A stretch of 64,000 bases of DNA from Leptolyngbya sp. O-77. GTDB taxonomy: Bacteria > Cyanobacteriota > Cyanobacteriia > Elainellales > Elainellaceae. Location: the NCBI RefSeq assembly GCF_001548395.1, contig NZ_AP017367.1, positions 4,191,001-4,255,000 of the forward strand. Reading direction: 5' to 3'. Every line of letters begins with the position of its first letter. Position 1 is the stretch's first letter. The notes beneath the pieces are model-generated. The model did not search any database, was not told the DNA's origin, and saw only the letters and a list, made by a program, of their open reading frames with translations. Positions 26,833-35,853 of this stretch are shown piece by piece. Position numbers and translations under genes: made by a program.

Positions 26833-27630
26833 ATGACTTCTGACTCCTCCCCCGTGTCTACGGTGTCGGCCCTGCCCCAGCCCCCTGCCGATGCCGCCCA
26901 TCCCAATTCGCAGGTTCGCTTTAAGAGTGAAGGCGGCCGCCTGCTGCTGATGCTGCCGCCGGAAGGCGAGAGCGAATTTGCTGTAAGCTGGGGCGACCTC
27001 TGGCAGCAGCTCAAGCAGCGACTCAGTGCGGGCGATCGCTTCTGGCAGCCAAATACCTCCGTGCATCTCATCGCGCGCGATCGCCTGCTAGACGTGCGTC
27101 AACTCCAATCCATTGACGAAGCGCTGACCCAGGAGCAACTCTGCCTGAAACGGGTCTACACCAGCCGTCGGCAAACAGCGGTTGCCGCAGCAACGGTCGG
27201 TTTTTCGGTCGAGCAGCACGCGCCTGTTACCCATCTCAATGCCCCCGCCGAAGCCACTGGGCAAGCGCTGGCAGAGCCGCTCTATGTCGAAACAACGGTG
27301 CGATCGGGCATGGAAATCCGGCATCCGGGCACAGTGGTCGTGCTGGGCGATGTCAACCCTGGCGGCTCAATCGTCGCGGATGGCGATATTGTGGTGTGGG
27401 GCACGCTGCGCGGTGTAGCCCATGCGGGCGCATCGGGCAATCCCCGCTGTCTGATTATGGCGCTGCGGCTAGAGCCGACCCAGCTCCGCATCGGTGAACA
27501 GCTAGCCCGCGCCCCTGAAAAGCCGCCTGAGCAGTTCTATCCGGAGGTGGCCTACGTGGCCTCGGAAGGGATTCGCATTACTCGCTCGGCAGATTTTTCA
27601 AAGCTGCGGCTGTTAGCGCCCAATGCCTGA
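26833..27630 (+). CDS. minC: Septum site-determining protein MinC
   Basis: MinC blocks FtsZ polymer assembly away from mid-cell. The 265-residue product has an N-terminal domain (RFKSEGGRLLLMLPPEGE) and the conserved right-handed beta-helix C-domain that binds MinD, with RSGMEIRHPGTVVVLGDVNP and GGSIVADGDIVVWGTLRGVA. It is first in the order minC-minD-minE on one strand, as in many cyanobacteria. The gap to minD is 191 bases and contains a small tandem repeat, so minD may have its own promoter. Confidence 0.95.
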   Translation: MTSDSSPVSTVSALPQPPADAAHPNSQVRFKSEGGRLLLMLPPEGESEFAVSWGDLWQQLKQRLSAGDRFWQPNTSVHLIARDRLLDVRQLQSIDEALTQEQLCLKRVYTSRRQTAVAAATVGFSVEQHAPVTHLNAPAEATGQALAEPLYVETTVRSGMEIRHPGTVVVLGDVNPGGSIVADGDIVVWGTLRGVAHAGASGNPRCLIMALRLEPTQLRIGEQLARAPEKPPEQFYPEVAYVASEGIRITRSADFSKLRLLAPNA

Positions 27631-27703
27631 GAAATCTGGACTTGGGGGTTCTGCACAAGATAGTTCGCCAGAGCAGCGCAACTGCCGATTACAGCTAGAC
27701 TGC

Positions 27704-27733
27704 ATAGATTGCAATAGATTGCAATAGATTGCA
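27704..27733. repeat. Three tandem ATAGATTGCA units between minC and minD
   Basis: Three exact copies of the 10-mer ATAGATTGCA. Ten-base spacing puts each unit on the same DNA face, so a protein-binding role is possible; there is no other evidence for it. Confidence 0.7.
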
Positions 27734-27821
27734 ACAGACAGGGTTCCGATTTTACCCGCACACGGTTTCATTCGTTCAGAGTTGACTCAAACAGCTTATA
27801 GGAGCATTAGGGGCGATTTTC

Positions 27822-28628
27822 ATGACTCGGATTATTGTCGTCACATCGGGCAAGGGCGGTGTTGGCAAAACCACGACGACTGCGAACCTGGGCATGGCAT
27901 TGGCCAAGCGGGGGCGGCGGGTCGTGGTGATTGATGCAGACTTTGGACTCCGAAATTTAGACCTGCTGCTGGGGCTAGAAAATCGCATTGTTTACACCGC
28001 GATGGAGGTGATTGCAGGCGAATGTCGGCTGGATCAAGCGCTGATTAAAGACAAGCGACAGCCCAACCTGGCGCTGCTGCCTGCGGCCCAAAACCGCACC
28101 AAAGACGCGGTGAATCCTGATCAGATGAAGCAGCTCATCGAAACGATGAAGGAGCAGTTCGACTTCATCCTGGTGGATAGTCCCGCAGGCATTGAGATGG
28201 GCTTTCAAAATGCGATCGCCGCCGCCCAGGAAGCGCTGATCGTCACCACGCCTGAAATCTCCGCCGTGCGCGATGCCGATCGGGTCGTGGGGCTGCTAGA
28301 AGCCAACGACGTGCGAAAGCAGCACCTCATCGTCAACCGCCTCCGACCCTCAATGGTGCAAGACGACCTAATGATGTCGGTCAGCGATGTCCAGGAAATT
28401 TTGGCCATTCCACTACTGGGAGTGATTCCGGATGATGAGCGCGTGATTGTGTCTACGAATAAGGGCGAACCGCTGGTGCTATCGCAAAAGCTCTCGCTGG
28501 CGGGCTTAGCGTTTGACAACATCGCCCGCCGCCTAGAAGGTGAAGTGGTGCCCTTCCTCGACTTCACGGCCAGCCATGATGACCTGCTCTCTCGCATCCG
28601 CCGCATGTTCCGCAGCCCTTCGCGATAG
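27822..28628 (+). CDS. minD: Septum site-determining ATPase MinD
   Basis: The 268-residue product is a ParA/MinD-type ATPase. The deviant Walker A GKGGVGKTTT lies at residues 10-19, the switch motifs are VVIDADFGLRNLD and FILVDSPAGIEMG, and TTPEISAVRDADRV follows. The C-terminal residues DDLLSRIRRMFRSPSR form the amphipathic membrane-targeting helix. With MinC and MinE it places the division site. It is followed by minE after 65 bases. Confidence 0.97.
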   Translation: MTRIIVVTSGKGGVGKTTTTANLGMALAKRGRRVVVIDADFGLRNLDLLLGLENRIVYTAMEVIAGECRLDQALIKDKRQPNLALLPAAQNRTKDAVNPDQMKQLIETMKEQFDFILVDSPAGIEMGFQNAIAAAQEALIVTTPEISAVRDADRVVGLLEANDVRKQHLIVNRLRPSMVQDDLMMSVSDVQEILAIPLLGVIPDDERVIVSTNKGEPLVLSQKLSLAGLAFDNIARRLEGEVVPFLDFTASHDDLLSRIRRMFRSPSR

Positions 28629-28693
28629 CCAGTGCCGCCCCTCCTAGCACGCGGGTTTCTCTCCTCACCCTCTTCCCCAGTTAGCCCTGCCCT

Positions 28694-28966
28694 ATGCTCA
28701 GCGAACTTCTCGACCGCCTCTTCCCTCGCCAGCCCGAAGTGTCTAGCCGCGAAACGGTAAAGCAGCGTCTTCAGCTTGTGCTTGCCCATGATCGCACGGA
28801 TCTGCCGCCCGCCACCATCGAGAAGATGCGCCAAGAAATCCTGGAAGTAGTGTCGCGCTACGTGGAGATTGATCAAGAGGGGACGGAGTTTATGCTGGAA
28901 AATAATCAGCGGGCGACAGCGCTGATTGCAAACTTACCGATTCGTCGAATTAAGTCGGATGTTTGA
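28694..28966 (+). CDS. minE: Cell division topological specificity factor MinE
   Basis: The 90-residue product has the family length. It has the MinD-interacting N-terminal part (ETVKQRLQLVLAHDRTDLPP), then the dimerising topological domain with EILEVVSRYVEID. It stimulates the MinD ATPase and drives pole-to-pole oscillation or ring formation. It is last in minCDE. Confidence 0.96.
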   Translation: MLSELLDRLFPRQPEVSSRETVKQRLQLVLAHDRTDLPPATIEKMRQEILEVVSRYVEIDQEGTEFMLENNQRATALIANLPIRRIKSDV

Positions 28967-29070
28967 TATAGATTTGATCGCTTGGATTTGAGCGCTTGAT
29001 TGAATCGCCTGCCTGTTTCTGTTATTTCGACTAGCAATCGTTACCAAACGTTAGGAAATCGGCTCAAAGT

Positions 29071-29367
29071 TTACATAAAAGCGCCGCAGGTAAACTTTGG
29101 TTTCATTAACTTGATTTCATCTCTAGATCGTCTATCCTTAATCTTGAAGCTAATAGGTGATCTGGCTTTTAAGAGCGCTTCATCTGCTGGCTTCCCTGGC
29201 AGATTAACAGCCAAGTTCACACGTTCACTACAGAGGTAAAAGCGCTGTTTATTACAATCTGTCTCGTCCAACCCAACAGCACCCAACTCAAGAACTGAGA
29301 TTTTCCCATCTGGCAACACAGGGAGTGTAATCACATCGACCGAACTTGAATGAATTGATTGAATCAA
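29071..29367 (-). CDS. Possible small protein, unknown
   Basis: A 98-codon frame on the minus strand reads SSVDVITLPVLPDGKISVLE, then AVNLPGKPADEALLKARSP. It fills part of a 560-bp AT-richer gap (28967-29527). A plus-strand ORF covers the same bases and neither has a clear ribosome site or known family, so this is a weak call. Short repeats of TTAGTTGAACCAA lie at its upstream side near 29368-29390. Nothing else is seen in the gap. Confidence 0.2.
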   Translation of the reverse strand: MIQSIHSSSVDVITLPVLPDGKISVLELGAVGLDETDCNKQRFYLCSERVNLAVNLPGKPADEALLKARSPISFKIKDRRSRDEIKLMKPKFTCGAFM

Positions 29368-29527
29368 TTAGTTGAACCAATTAGTTGAACCAGTCGAACA
29401 AATCGTTCAGTTTTGATGTCTGTGAGGCTCTACGAAGTGGCTGTGAAAAGGGGAAAATAAACGGTAGAGAGGCTGGGTGCTGTTGGATTTTAAAGTATTT
29501 TCCCCCAGGCTTTCTATTATTTTTCTA

Positions 29528-30460
29528 TCATTCTAGCGATTGCTCTGGCTGTGGGTCTGCGTTTCGCCGACTGCCAAAAAGCTGGGCATACACATAGGTT
29601 AACTCGCCGCCCAAAAAGAAGACCTGGCTGGTGAGATAAATCCAAAACATTAGCACCATGACCCGGCCCACGACTCCATAGGATCGAAAGCGATCGCCCA
29701 CCGACAGCACACTGTTATGCACCAGATATTGCAGCAAGAGTAGCATTCCTGCGGTGAGCAATGCCCCCAGCCAAACATCCCCCCAAGTGACATTGGTAGA
29801 GGGCAAAATCCGAAACAAAATCATAATGATCAGCGCCAGGATCAGAAACGAAAAGAGCGCCTGAAGCGCCCAGACAATCTCTACCGAATCAATCCCCAAC
29901 GGCTCTAGAAAAGCGCTCGTGCCGCCCGTTTTTTCTAAAAGCTCCAGTCCAGTTTGGACTAATAAATCGGAGACCAGCGACACAAACAGTAGCGGCGCAG
30001 TGCCAATCACCAGCATCACAGAAAACGCTTTTTTACGCAGCATCACCCGCAGGATTTTCCAGGGGCTTTGGCCGGGCTCTGGCTGAAACGCAACGCCCCA
30101 GATTTTATCAAACGCGCGATCGAGGGAATAGAAAAAGTTGCTAGCGGCAACCAGCAAGAACACTAGACCCAATAGCCCAATGCTGAGGCTGTCTTGCCCT
30201 GGCACAAGGATCGAACTCTCGACGATGCGGTAGGCTTCTGAGGGCAGCGCCTCCTGCAACAGGGTTTGCAGGCTGGTGTAAAGTTCGGCATTGCGACCGA
30301 GCAGCGACCCCAATAGACTGAGCGACAGCAGCAACAGGGGAAACAGGGAAAACAGTGCGTGGTAAGAGAGCGTCGCGCCCATATCCAGGCAATTGTCTTT
30401 TTGCCATTTCAGGACAGCTAGAAATAAAAGCTGAAATGCCTGAGAAAAAGGGTTTTTCAT
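29528..30460 (-). CDS. YihY/virulence factor BrkB family membrane protein
   Basis: The 310-residue product has the family opening (MGATLSYHALFSLFPLLLLS), about six membrane helices, and the conserved segment NVTWGDVWLGALLTAGMLLLLQYLV followed by GVVGRVMVLMFWIYLTSQVFFLGGELTYVYA. The family (once called RNase BN in error) is of uncertain function, possibly transport. The gene stands alone and converges with nothing on its left. Confidence 0.9.
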   Translation of the reverse strand: MKNPFSQAFQLLFLAVLKWQKDNCLDMGATLSYHALFSLFPLLLLSLSLLGSLLGRNAELYTSLQTLLQEALPSEAYRIVESSILVPGQDSLSIGLLGLVFLLVAASNFFYSLDRAFDKIWGVAFQPEPGQSPWKILRVMLRKKAFSVMLVIGTAPLLFVSLVSDLLVQTGLELLEKTGGTSAFLEPLGIDSVEIVWALQALFSFLILALIIMILFRILPSTNVTWGDVWLGALLTAGMLLLLQYLVHNSVLSVGDRFRSYGVVGRVMVLMFWIYLTSQVFFLGGELTYVYAQLFGSRRNADPQPEQSLE

Positions 30461-30721
30461 GCGGAAACTTGCGGGTCTGGGTGGGAATGTCCCAAATTTT
30501 AGGGTTCAGCGGTCTATCACCTAACGTAAGCTTAACAAGCGACTCCATTTGTCACGCATCTGGGCGAAGAGAGCGCAACCGACATCCGAAAATATAGTAC
30601 AATTGTCCTATATTGATGGAGGAGAGGTTGGGCTGCCGAAGCAAAGATACCCTCCGGTTTGACTGGGCGGCGATCGCCTGTAATCTAGACTCATCCATCC
30701 TCGCCTGCGAGAGACTCATCT

Positions 30722-31489
30722 ATGGCTATCATTGCTCTAAAAGCCTGGTATTTGCGAGAATACGAGCCAATTCGCGAGGTGAAAAAGCGCCCTCATGACC
30801 TCCGCCTCAGCAAGAACAGCTTGCTCAAGTCGGCGCTGCGGGCCGATTTTCTCGACGACAGCGCCGAGGTGCGGGAAACGGAGTGGTTTCAGCGCTATCT
30901 GGATGGTGACACGGTAGAGTTCTACATCGAGGGCAGCGGCGGCTATGCGATCGCCAATATCGACCTGATCAGCCACGAAATGTATTTCGTCAAGCAGGAT
31001 TCGCTGTCGCAGCTTGATCCGACTATTTTTCTGTGCTATCAGACGCAGTTTGATGAATCTAGCGACCTGCTGCGCGAGGAGTTGCAAACCTTTATTGAAA
31101 AGTTCAACGGGCGATCGCGCATTTCCCTTACCCTGGAAGAGTCGCACCGCCTGACGGATGGACCCGCCCGCCTCAGCAGCAGCCTCATGCGGAAGATTCG
31201 CAAATCGCTGCTGTTTATCGCCGACGGCACGCCGATTCTGCATCTAGACGGCACGCCGCCGCAACTGATTCCCGACCCCAAGGTTTGCGTTGAAATTGGC
31301 TACGCCCTCCAGAGCAAGCGCTCGGAGCAGATTTTGCTGGCGCAGATGGAGCGCTCGGACGTGCCCGGCCAGTTTCCCTTTGACCTGCCCAGCACCAGCC
31401 GCCTGCCCTTTCGCAACAAGGCCGAACTGCGAAAGCTGCTGCCCCAGGCGCTAGAGTCCCAGCTTCAGCGGTTCAACCTGACAGCTTAA
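30722..31489 (+). CDS. TIR-like or nucleoside-hydrolase-like domain protein (tentative)
   Basis: The 255-residue product has an N-terminal part of unknown type (AIIALKAWYLREYEPIREV). The second half starts PTIFLCYQTQFDESSDLLREEL, continues with KSLLFIADGTPI and PDPKVCVEIGYALQSKRSEQILL, and then FPFDLPSTSRLPF. The pattern of IADxTP, then an N/D-P-x-V-x-x-E-I-G-Y-A stretch, recalls TIR-like and 2-deoxyribosyltransferase-like folds, where the Glu is catalytic. That is inference from motif shape; a conserved cyanobacterial protein with another role is also possible. No partner gene lies nearby. Confidence 0.5.
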   Translation: MAIIALKAWYLREYEPIREVKKRPHDLRLSKNSLLKSALRADFLDDSAEVRETEWFQRYLDGDTVEFYIEGSGGYAIANIDLISHEMYFVKQDSLSQLDPTIFLCYQTQFDESSDLLREELQTFIEKFNGRSRISLTLEESHRLTDGPARLSSSLMRKIRKSLLFIADGTPILHLDGTPPQLIPDPKVCVEIGYALQSKRSEQILLAQMERSDVPGQFPFDLPSTSRLPFRNKAELRKLLPQALESQLQRFNLTA

Positions 31490-31570
31490 GCGTAATGGCT
31501 CAGGCCTTATGGTTCAGGTGTAATGGCTCAGGCCTAATGGCTGAAACGACGGTTTAAGCGCAAGGAGCGA

Positions 31571-32476
31571 TTATCGCTCGTAATGCACCCGCGCATTTAG
31601 CCCGAAGTCGCGGAAATAGCGATTCCAGCGCTCGGCGGCGCTGCGTCCCGAAAAGGGCCCCACCAGCACATGGGGGCCGTGGGGGCGATCGCGCTCCTGC
31701 ACCCGCCCTGCCACTGGAAAGCCCTCGCTCAGCAGCCGCACCTGCTCACTCACGCGAGACAGACTGCCAGACGAGCCAGGAATCAGCACGTAGTAGCCCC
31801 GACTTCGGTCGGCAGTTCCATAGTCGTAGGCAGGGGCGGGCTGTGGCTCCAGCGCTGGATATTGCCCAAAGGGAACCTCTGCGGGCGGCGCAGGCGGCAG
31901 CGGGTCGAGCGAGGCCTGGGCGGCATCGGGATAGATCGTTTGCACCGGAGCCACGCCGCCCGACACGGCTACGACCTGTGCAGTAATCCCCTGCGCCGCT
32001 AGTGCTTGCACCTGCTGCGATGCCGTCCACTCCTCTCCAAACACACCCGCCTGAATCACCTGCTGCCCCTGATAGGACTGGAGTCCAGCGCCGGGGGCAA
32101 CTTGCTGCACCTGAGACAGCAGCAGCGGACTGTTGCCATTTACAATAACCACGTACTGCTGGCCTGAAAATTGGGCCGTGCTTGTCCCGCGCCCGTCTGA
32201 CCCCACGGCGGCCCCCGGTTGCGGATAGAACGTTCCAGCTCCTGCATCCGGTGGCGGCGGCAGCCCATCTACGATGCGCTGTGCTATGCGCTGGGGCTGC
32301 ACTACAGAATTTGGATGCATCTGCTCGGTTGGGCCTGCGCTGGCAGACGCTGCAACGCCCACACTGCTGCCTAGGGCGATCGCCCCCAGCACCAGCCGCG
32401 CCCAGATCTGTCCCTCTGCTAAACGCCCAGAGCGCAGATCCGACCGATGCCATAGAGAAAAAAACGATGCCGTCAT
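31571..32476 (-). CDS. Secreted SPOR-like repeat protein
   Basis: The 301-residue product has an N-terminal hydrophobic stretch (LVLGAIALGSSVGVAASASA) that is probably a signal peptide. Two SPOR-like units follow: YVVIVNGNSPLLLSQVQQVA with VIQAGVFGEEWTASQQVQALAAQG, and YYVLIPGSSGSLSRVSEQV with HVLVGPFSGRSAAERWNRYFRDFG. They are joined by a Pro-rich linker. SPOR domains bind denuded peptidoglycan glycan strands, often at the septum; that role is inferred for this protein. It is monocistronic. Confidence 0.7.
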   Translation of the reverse strand: MTASFFSLWHRSDLRSGRLAEGQIWARLVLGAIALGSSVGVAASASAGPTEQMHPNSVVQPQRIAQRIVDGLPPPPDAGAGTFYPQPGAAVGSDGRGTSTAQFSGQQYVVIVNGNSPLLLSQVQQVAPGAGLQSYQGQQVIQAGVFGEEWTASQQVQALAAQGITAQVVAVSGGVAPVQTIYPDAAQASLDPLPPAPPAEVPFGQYPALEPQPAPAYDYGTADRSRGYYVLIPGSSGSLSRVSEQVRLLSEGFPVAGRVQERDRPHGPHVLVGPFSGRSAAERWNRYFRDFGLNARVHYER

Positions 32477-32765
32477 AAGCTTGCAGAAGTGAGGGGAACG
32501 AATGGGCGATCGCGCTACAGATAGCGGACAAAGGGCGATCGCCTCCTAGATATCGATTTTTGCCCGCAAGTGTAGCACGGGAATTCTAAGATCAATCAAC
32601 TTTTTGATAATCAACTTTTTATCAGGTTTTTATCAGGGCGATCGCTCTAAAATATCGCACAGCAAAACGCCTGAGTGCAAAAGCTCCCAGGCGCGAAACA
32701 ACCAGTTATCAAGCCAGTCATCAATTTAGACAGCAAGCTTGAACAGCTAAAGCAGGACAATCCGC

Positions 32766-33299
32766 CTAGTAAGCATCTTGCAATTCAAAGAAATCGGGCG
32801 AAATATAGTCCTTCCGCAAAGGGAAACCGACCCAATCTTCCGGCATCAAGATGCGCTTCGGGTTAGGATGCCCTTCGTAGACAATGCCATACATATCGTA
32901 GCTCTCGCGCTCCTGCCAGTCAGCCCCCTTCCAGATCCAATAGACCGAAGGCACTCGCGGGTCTTCACGCGGCACAAACACCTTCACGCGCACCTCTTCC
33001 GGGCGATCGACGTTATCGGCAATCTTGATTAGGTGATAGGTGCTCACCAAGTCTTCACCCGGCCCCGCGTCGTAGGCCGCCTGACACTGCAAACAGTTGA
33101 ACCCGTAGGCATACAGCGCCGTCGCAAACGGGATCAAAAACTCGCGATCCACCTTTAACACTTCCACGCCCAGATGATCCGGCTCCAGCGCCTCATGCTC
33201 AAAGCCGTTTTCCGCCAGCCACTTAGACACCTTGCCAACTTCGACAATCGGCGCAGCTTCAGGGGTTTCTTGGGGTGCCGGAGTTGTTTCTTCAGCCAC
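32766..33299 (-). CDS. ndhJ: NAD(P)H-quinone oxidoreductase subunit J
   Basis: NdhJ is a peripheral-arm subunit of the photosynthetic NDH-1 complex and corresponds to the 30-kDa subunit of complex I. The 177-residue product has the family signature WKGADWQERESYDMYGIVYEGHPNPKRILMPEDWVGFPLRKDY. The GTG start at 33299 overlaps the end of ndhK by eight bases. It is last in ndhC-ndhK-ndhJ. Confidence 0.95.
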   Translation of the reverse strand: MAEETTPAPQETPEAAPIVEVGKVSKWLAENGFEHEALEPDHLGVEVLKVDREFLIPFATALYAYGFNCLQCQAAYDAGPGEDLVSTYHLIKIADNVDRPEEVRVKVFVPREDPRVPSVYWIWKGADWQERESYDMYGIVYEGHPNPKRILMPEDWVGFPLRKDYISPDFFELQDAY

Positions 33300-34020
33300 G
33301 ATCTACGCCCTCCTTCTCAGCTTCCAACGCAGGCGATATCGGCATTCCAAATGCTTCAGCCAGTTCCTTCGGCGGAGCCTTGCGCGTGTCCGCCTCCAGG
33401 TACTTCCCAGTCAGAATCGGCGACACTTCCTTCATGCCGTGGGAAATGGTGTAGTAGCGGTGGGTTTGCGCCACTTCGCCCCGTTCTGCCAGCGCTTCGC
33501 TAGAAATTTTCTTCCGCAACTTGATGATGGCATCGATGATTGCTTCGGGACGCGGCGGGCAGCCAGGAATGTAGACATCCACCGGAATTAGCTTGTCTAC
33601 GCCGCGCACTGCCGTTGGCGAGTCCATGCTGAACATGCCGCCCGTAATCGTGCAGGCTCCCATCGCAATCACATACTTCGGATCGGGCATCTGCTCATAA
33701 AGCCGCACTAGCGCCGGAGCCATCTTCATGGTGATAGTGCCAGCGGTAATGATCAGGTCGGCCTGGCGCGGACTGGATCGCGGCAACAGACCAAAACGGT
33801 CAAAGTCAAACCGGGAGCCAATCAGCGCCGCAAACTCGATAAAGCAGCAAGCGGTTCCATAGAGCAGCGGCCAGAGGCTCGACAGCCGTGCCCAGTTGTA
33901 TAAATCATCAACTGTGGTCAGAATTACGTTTTCTGAAAGATCCTTCGTGACCTCTGGGCGGCCGATGGGGTTTTGCAGCCCTTCTAACAAGTTCTTAGGT
34001 TCTGTTGTGCCAGGATTCAT
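33292..34020 (-). CDS. ndhK: NAD(P)H-quinone oxidoreductase subunit K
   Basis: NdhK carries the [4Fe-4S] cluster N2 of NDH-1. The 242-residue product has the adjacent cluster Cys pair in LYGTACCFIEFAAL, with the further ligands in MGACTITGG and VDVYIPGCPPRPEAIIDAI. The frame extends to 34047, but the ATG at 34020 overlaps the ndhC stop as ATGA, the usual coupled arrangement, so I choose it (MNPGTTEPKN). Confidence 0.96.
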   Translation of the reverse strand: MNPGTTEPKNLLEGLQNPIGRPEVTKDLSENVILTTVDDLYNWARLSSLWPLLYGTACCFIEFAALIGSRFDFDRFGLLPRSSPRQADLIITAGTITMKMAPALVRLYEQMPDPKYVIAMGACTITGGMFSMDSPTAVRGVDKLIPVDVYIPGCPPRPEAIIDAIIKLRKKISSEALAERGEVAQTHRYYTISHGMKEVSPILTGKYLEADTRKAPPKELAEAFGMPISPALEAEKEGVDRG

Positions 34021-34383
34021 GACCATTCCAGTGCTCCTTTCCGCCACGCATACACAAGACCAACAACCAGGATCGCAATGAAAATCAGCGCTTCCACAAA
34101 GGCTAGCAGCCCTAGCTGGTTAAAGGCGACCGCCCAGGGATAGAGAAACACCGTTTCCACGTCAAAAATGACGAACACCAGCGAAAACATGTAGTAGCGG
34201 ATGTTGAATTGAATCCAGGCTCCGCCAATTGGCTCCATGCCTGACTCATAAGTGGTGCGCCGCTCCACGCCAGCCCGCTTGCTAGGACGCAGCACCCCAA
34301 GACAACCCTAGCGCTAAAACGGAACAATGCCACAGACGATAAGGAATCCTAGAAGGGTATTCGTAGCCGCTGAGAACAAACAC
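34017..34383 (-). CDS. ndhC: NAD(P)H-quinone oxidoreductase subunit 3 (C), N-terminal frameshifts
   Basis: NdhC is a small three-helix membrane subunit of NDH-1. From RPSKRAGVERRTTYESGMEP to the end (VYAWRKGALEWS) the frame is intact. Upstream, a GTG at 34383 starts FVLSGYEY. The expected LLGFLIVCGIVP follows only if one C is removed from CCC. The next part, LALGLSW, needs one base added at a T run, and another base must be removed from GGGG before LRPSKR. The net is one extra base in 367, agreeing with a normal length of about 121 residues. Complex I genes are rarely lost, so sequence error is likely. Confidence 0.88.
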
Positions 34384-34624
34384 GAGGGTCACCTGCCACT
34401 TGAACAGCTTAAGTGCGACACTAGGATGCAGTTTTGCATGTGCAACCTAGTGAAACGTCAGGATTCGATAAGCCGAATCTCTGATAATGTTACTCTCTTT
34501 TTTACATTGTTGTTTTGAGAGCCTGAACTGTTTGCAAGGATTCGGTTTTGTTTGACTACCCTTCAGAAATTTGAATGGTTTGATTCAGGCTCTCGATACG
34601 GCCTCTTGATAAGGCGCATTGCTC

Positions 34625-35266
34625 ATGGCGGGTCTAGATTTGCTGATTATTGTGGTGTACGCGCTGACGCTGGTTTACGTGGCGCGGCAGGCGCTAGGCG
34701 AGATGGAAGACTGGGCGACGGTGCAGCTTGACCAAAATGGATTGAAGGAAGAACTGACCCGCGCCAATTTACAGGGCAAGGTCAATATTAATGTGGGGCT
34801 GAAGCCGCGCTACGGGTTTGAGCCGATCTCTGAGCTGGCTCTGAGCATCAGCAATGCATCACCCGTGCCGATTTATGTGGACTGGGACCGGAGTTCGCTG
34901 ACTAATTTTCAGGGGCGATCGCGCCGAGTCATCCGAATTACGCCCAGCATGAATCTCGACCTCTCTCGCCCGCAAGTCTTTAGCGTCATTGCACCAGGCA
35001 AGTCCCTCAGCGAACGGATCGTGGCAGAAGACATGCTAAAGCGCACATCAGAAGGCATTTTGCAGGTGTCTGCGCCGCTGGTCGACCTAGGTGCAGCACG
35101 AGGACTGCCCGACGACGGCAAGCTAGAGTTTTCGCTGCGGCTGTTGCTGCTGCTGGTAGAGCAGGAGCGCCAGGTCGATGACGACGTAACCACCCACGCC
35201 GTTCTCTGTCGCTTCATCGTCCGCCGCATTCCCTGGAATCACGACATCCCCTGGCTCCGCCGATAA
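34625..35266 (+). CDS. Conserved membrane-anchored protein, unknown function
   Basis: The 213-residue product begins MAGLDLLIIVVYALTLVYVA, a single N-terminal membrane anchor. A soluble domain rich in beta structure follows, with KPRYGFEPISELALSISN, PIYVDWDRSSLTNFQGRSRR and SVIAPGKSLSERIVAEDML. It resembles widespread cyanobacterial hypothetical proteins; I cannot name a function. The ATG at 34625 is preferred to a TTG six bases earlier. Confidence 0.65.
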   Translation: MAGLDLLIIVVYALTLVYVARQALGEMEDWATVQLDQNGLKEELTRANLQGKVNINVGLKPRYGFEPISELALSISNASPVPIYVDWDRSSLTNFQGRSRRVIRITPSMNLDLSRPQVFSVIAPGKSLSERIVAEDMLKRTSEGILQVSAPLVDLGAARGLPDDGKLEFSLRLLLLLVEQERQVDDDVTTHAVLCRFIVRRIPWNHDIPWLRR

Positions 35267-35290
35267 GCTAGCGTCCAGGCAAAATCATAA

Positions 35291-35400
35291 CTAGTGCAGT
35301 GTCATGGTTTAGTTTTAGGGTGATGCCTTGGCTCGTAGTAAGCGCTTCAGCGCTAAAGCGCTTACTACCAACCTAAGTGCTGGCTGTGACTTAGCACTAG
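35291..35400. repeat. 110-bp palindromic element, copy 2
   Basis: Same length and ends as the element at 16481-16590 (CTAGTGCAGTGTCA ... TTAGCACTAG). The inner stem is GTAGTAAGCGCTT and AAGCGCTTACTAC, where both arms differ from copy 1 at matching positions, keeping the stem perfect. Confidence 0.9.
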
Positions 35401-35421
35401 CTGTGTTTCAAGTGCATAGTG

Positions 35422-35670
35422 CTAGCGCTCTTGCGAGCTGAGTTTTTTGGATACCCAACTAGCTATGCCGCTGAGGATTGCGCCTGCCATGAGGATGCCG
35501 ATCGCGGGGGTAAAGACGGGTTCCCAGAGGGAATACCATAGGTCAAAGCCAAGGGGGAGATTCAGGGATTTGCCGAGGAGGGCGATCGCAAACCAGGCAA
35601 AGGCAAACAGCACAAAGAATAGATTTGCCATCAGCGCCAGGTTTAACCACTCCAGAAACTTTTCTTTCAT
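35422..35670 (-). CDS. Small two-helix membrane protein, unknown function
   Basis: The 82-residue product has two clear membrane segments, LMANLFFVLFAFAWFAIALLG and the region VFTPAIGILMAGAILSGIASW, with a polar start (MKEKFLEWLNLA) and end (SKKLSSQER). It looks like a genuine small conserved cyanobacterial protein. The 110-bp palindromic element lies just beyond its 3' end and might serve as terminator. Confidence 0.6.
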   Translation of the reverse strand: MKEKFLEWLNLALMANLFFVLFAFAWFAIALLGKSLNLPLGFDLWYSLWEPVFTPAIGILMAGAILSGIASWVSKKLSSQER

Positions 35671-35853
35671 CGCTAAATGCGTTTACAAATGCGTTTACAG
35701 CCAATTTTTTGCCCATCCTAGCAGGTTTGCGGCCGCCGCTATTCGCAGCAAACGATTAAGATATCTACAGCTTTTCCCGACGTTGTGCCACCGTTTTCCC
35801 GGCGTTGTGCCAACGTTGCTAAGACGGTTTCTCTAGCGGCCCAGGAGGATTCT

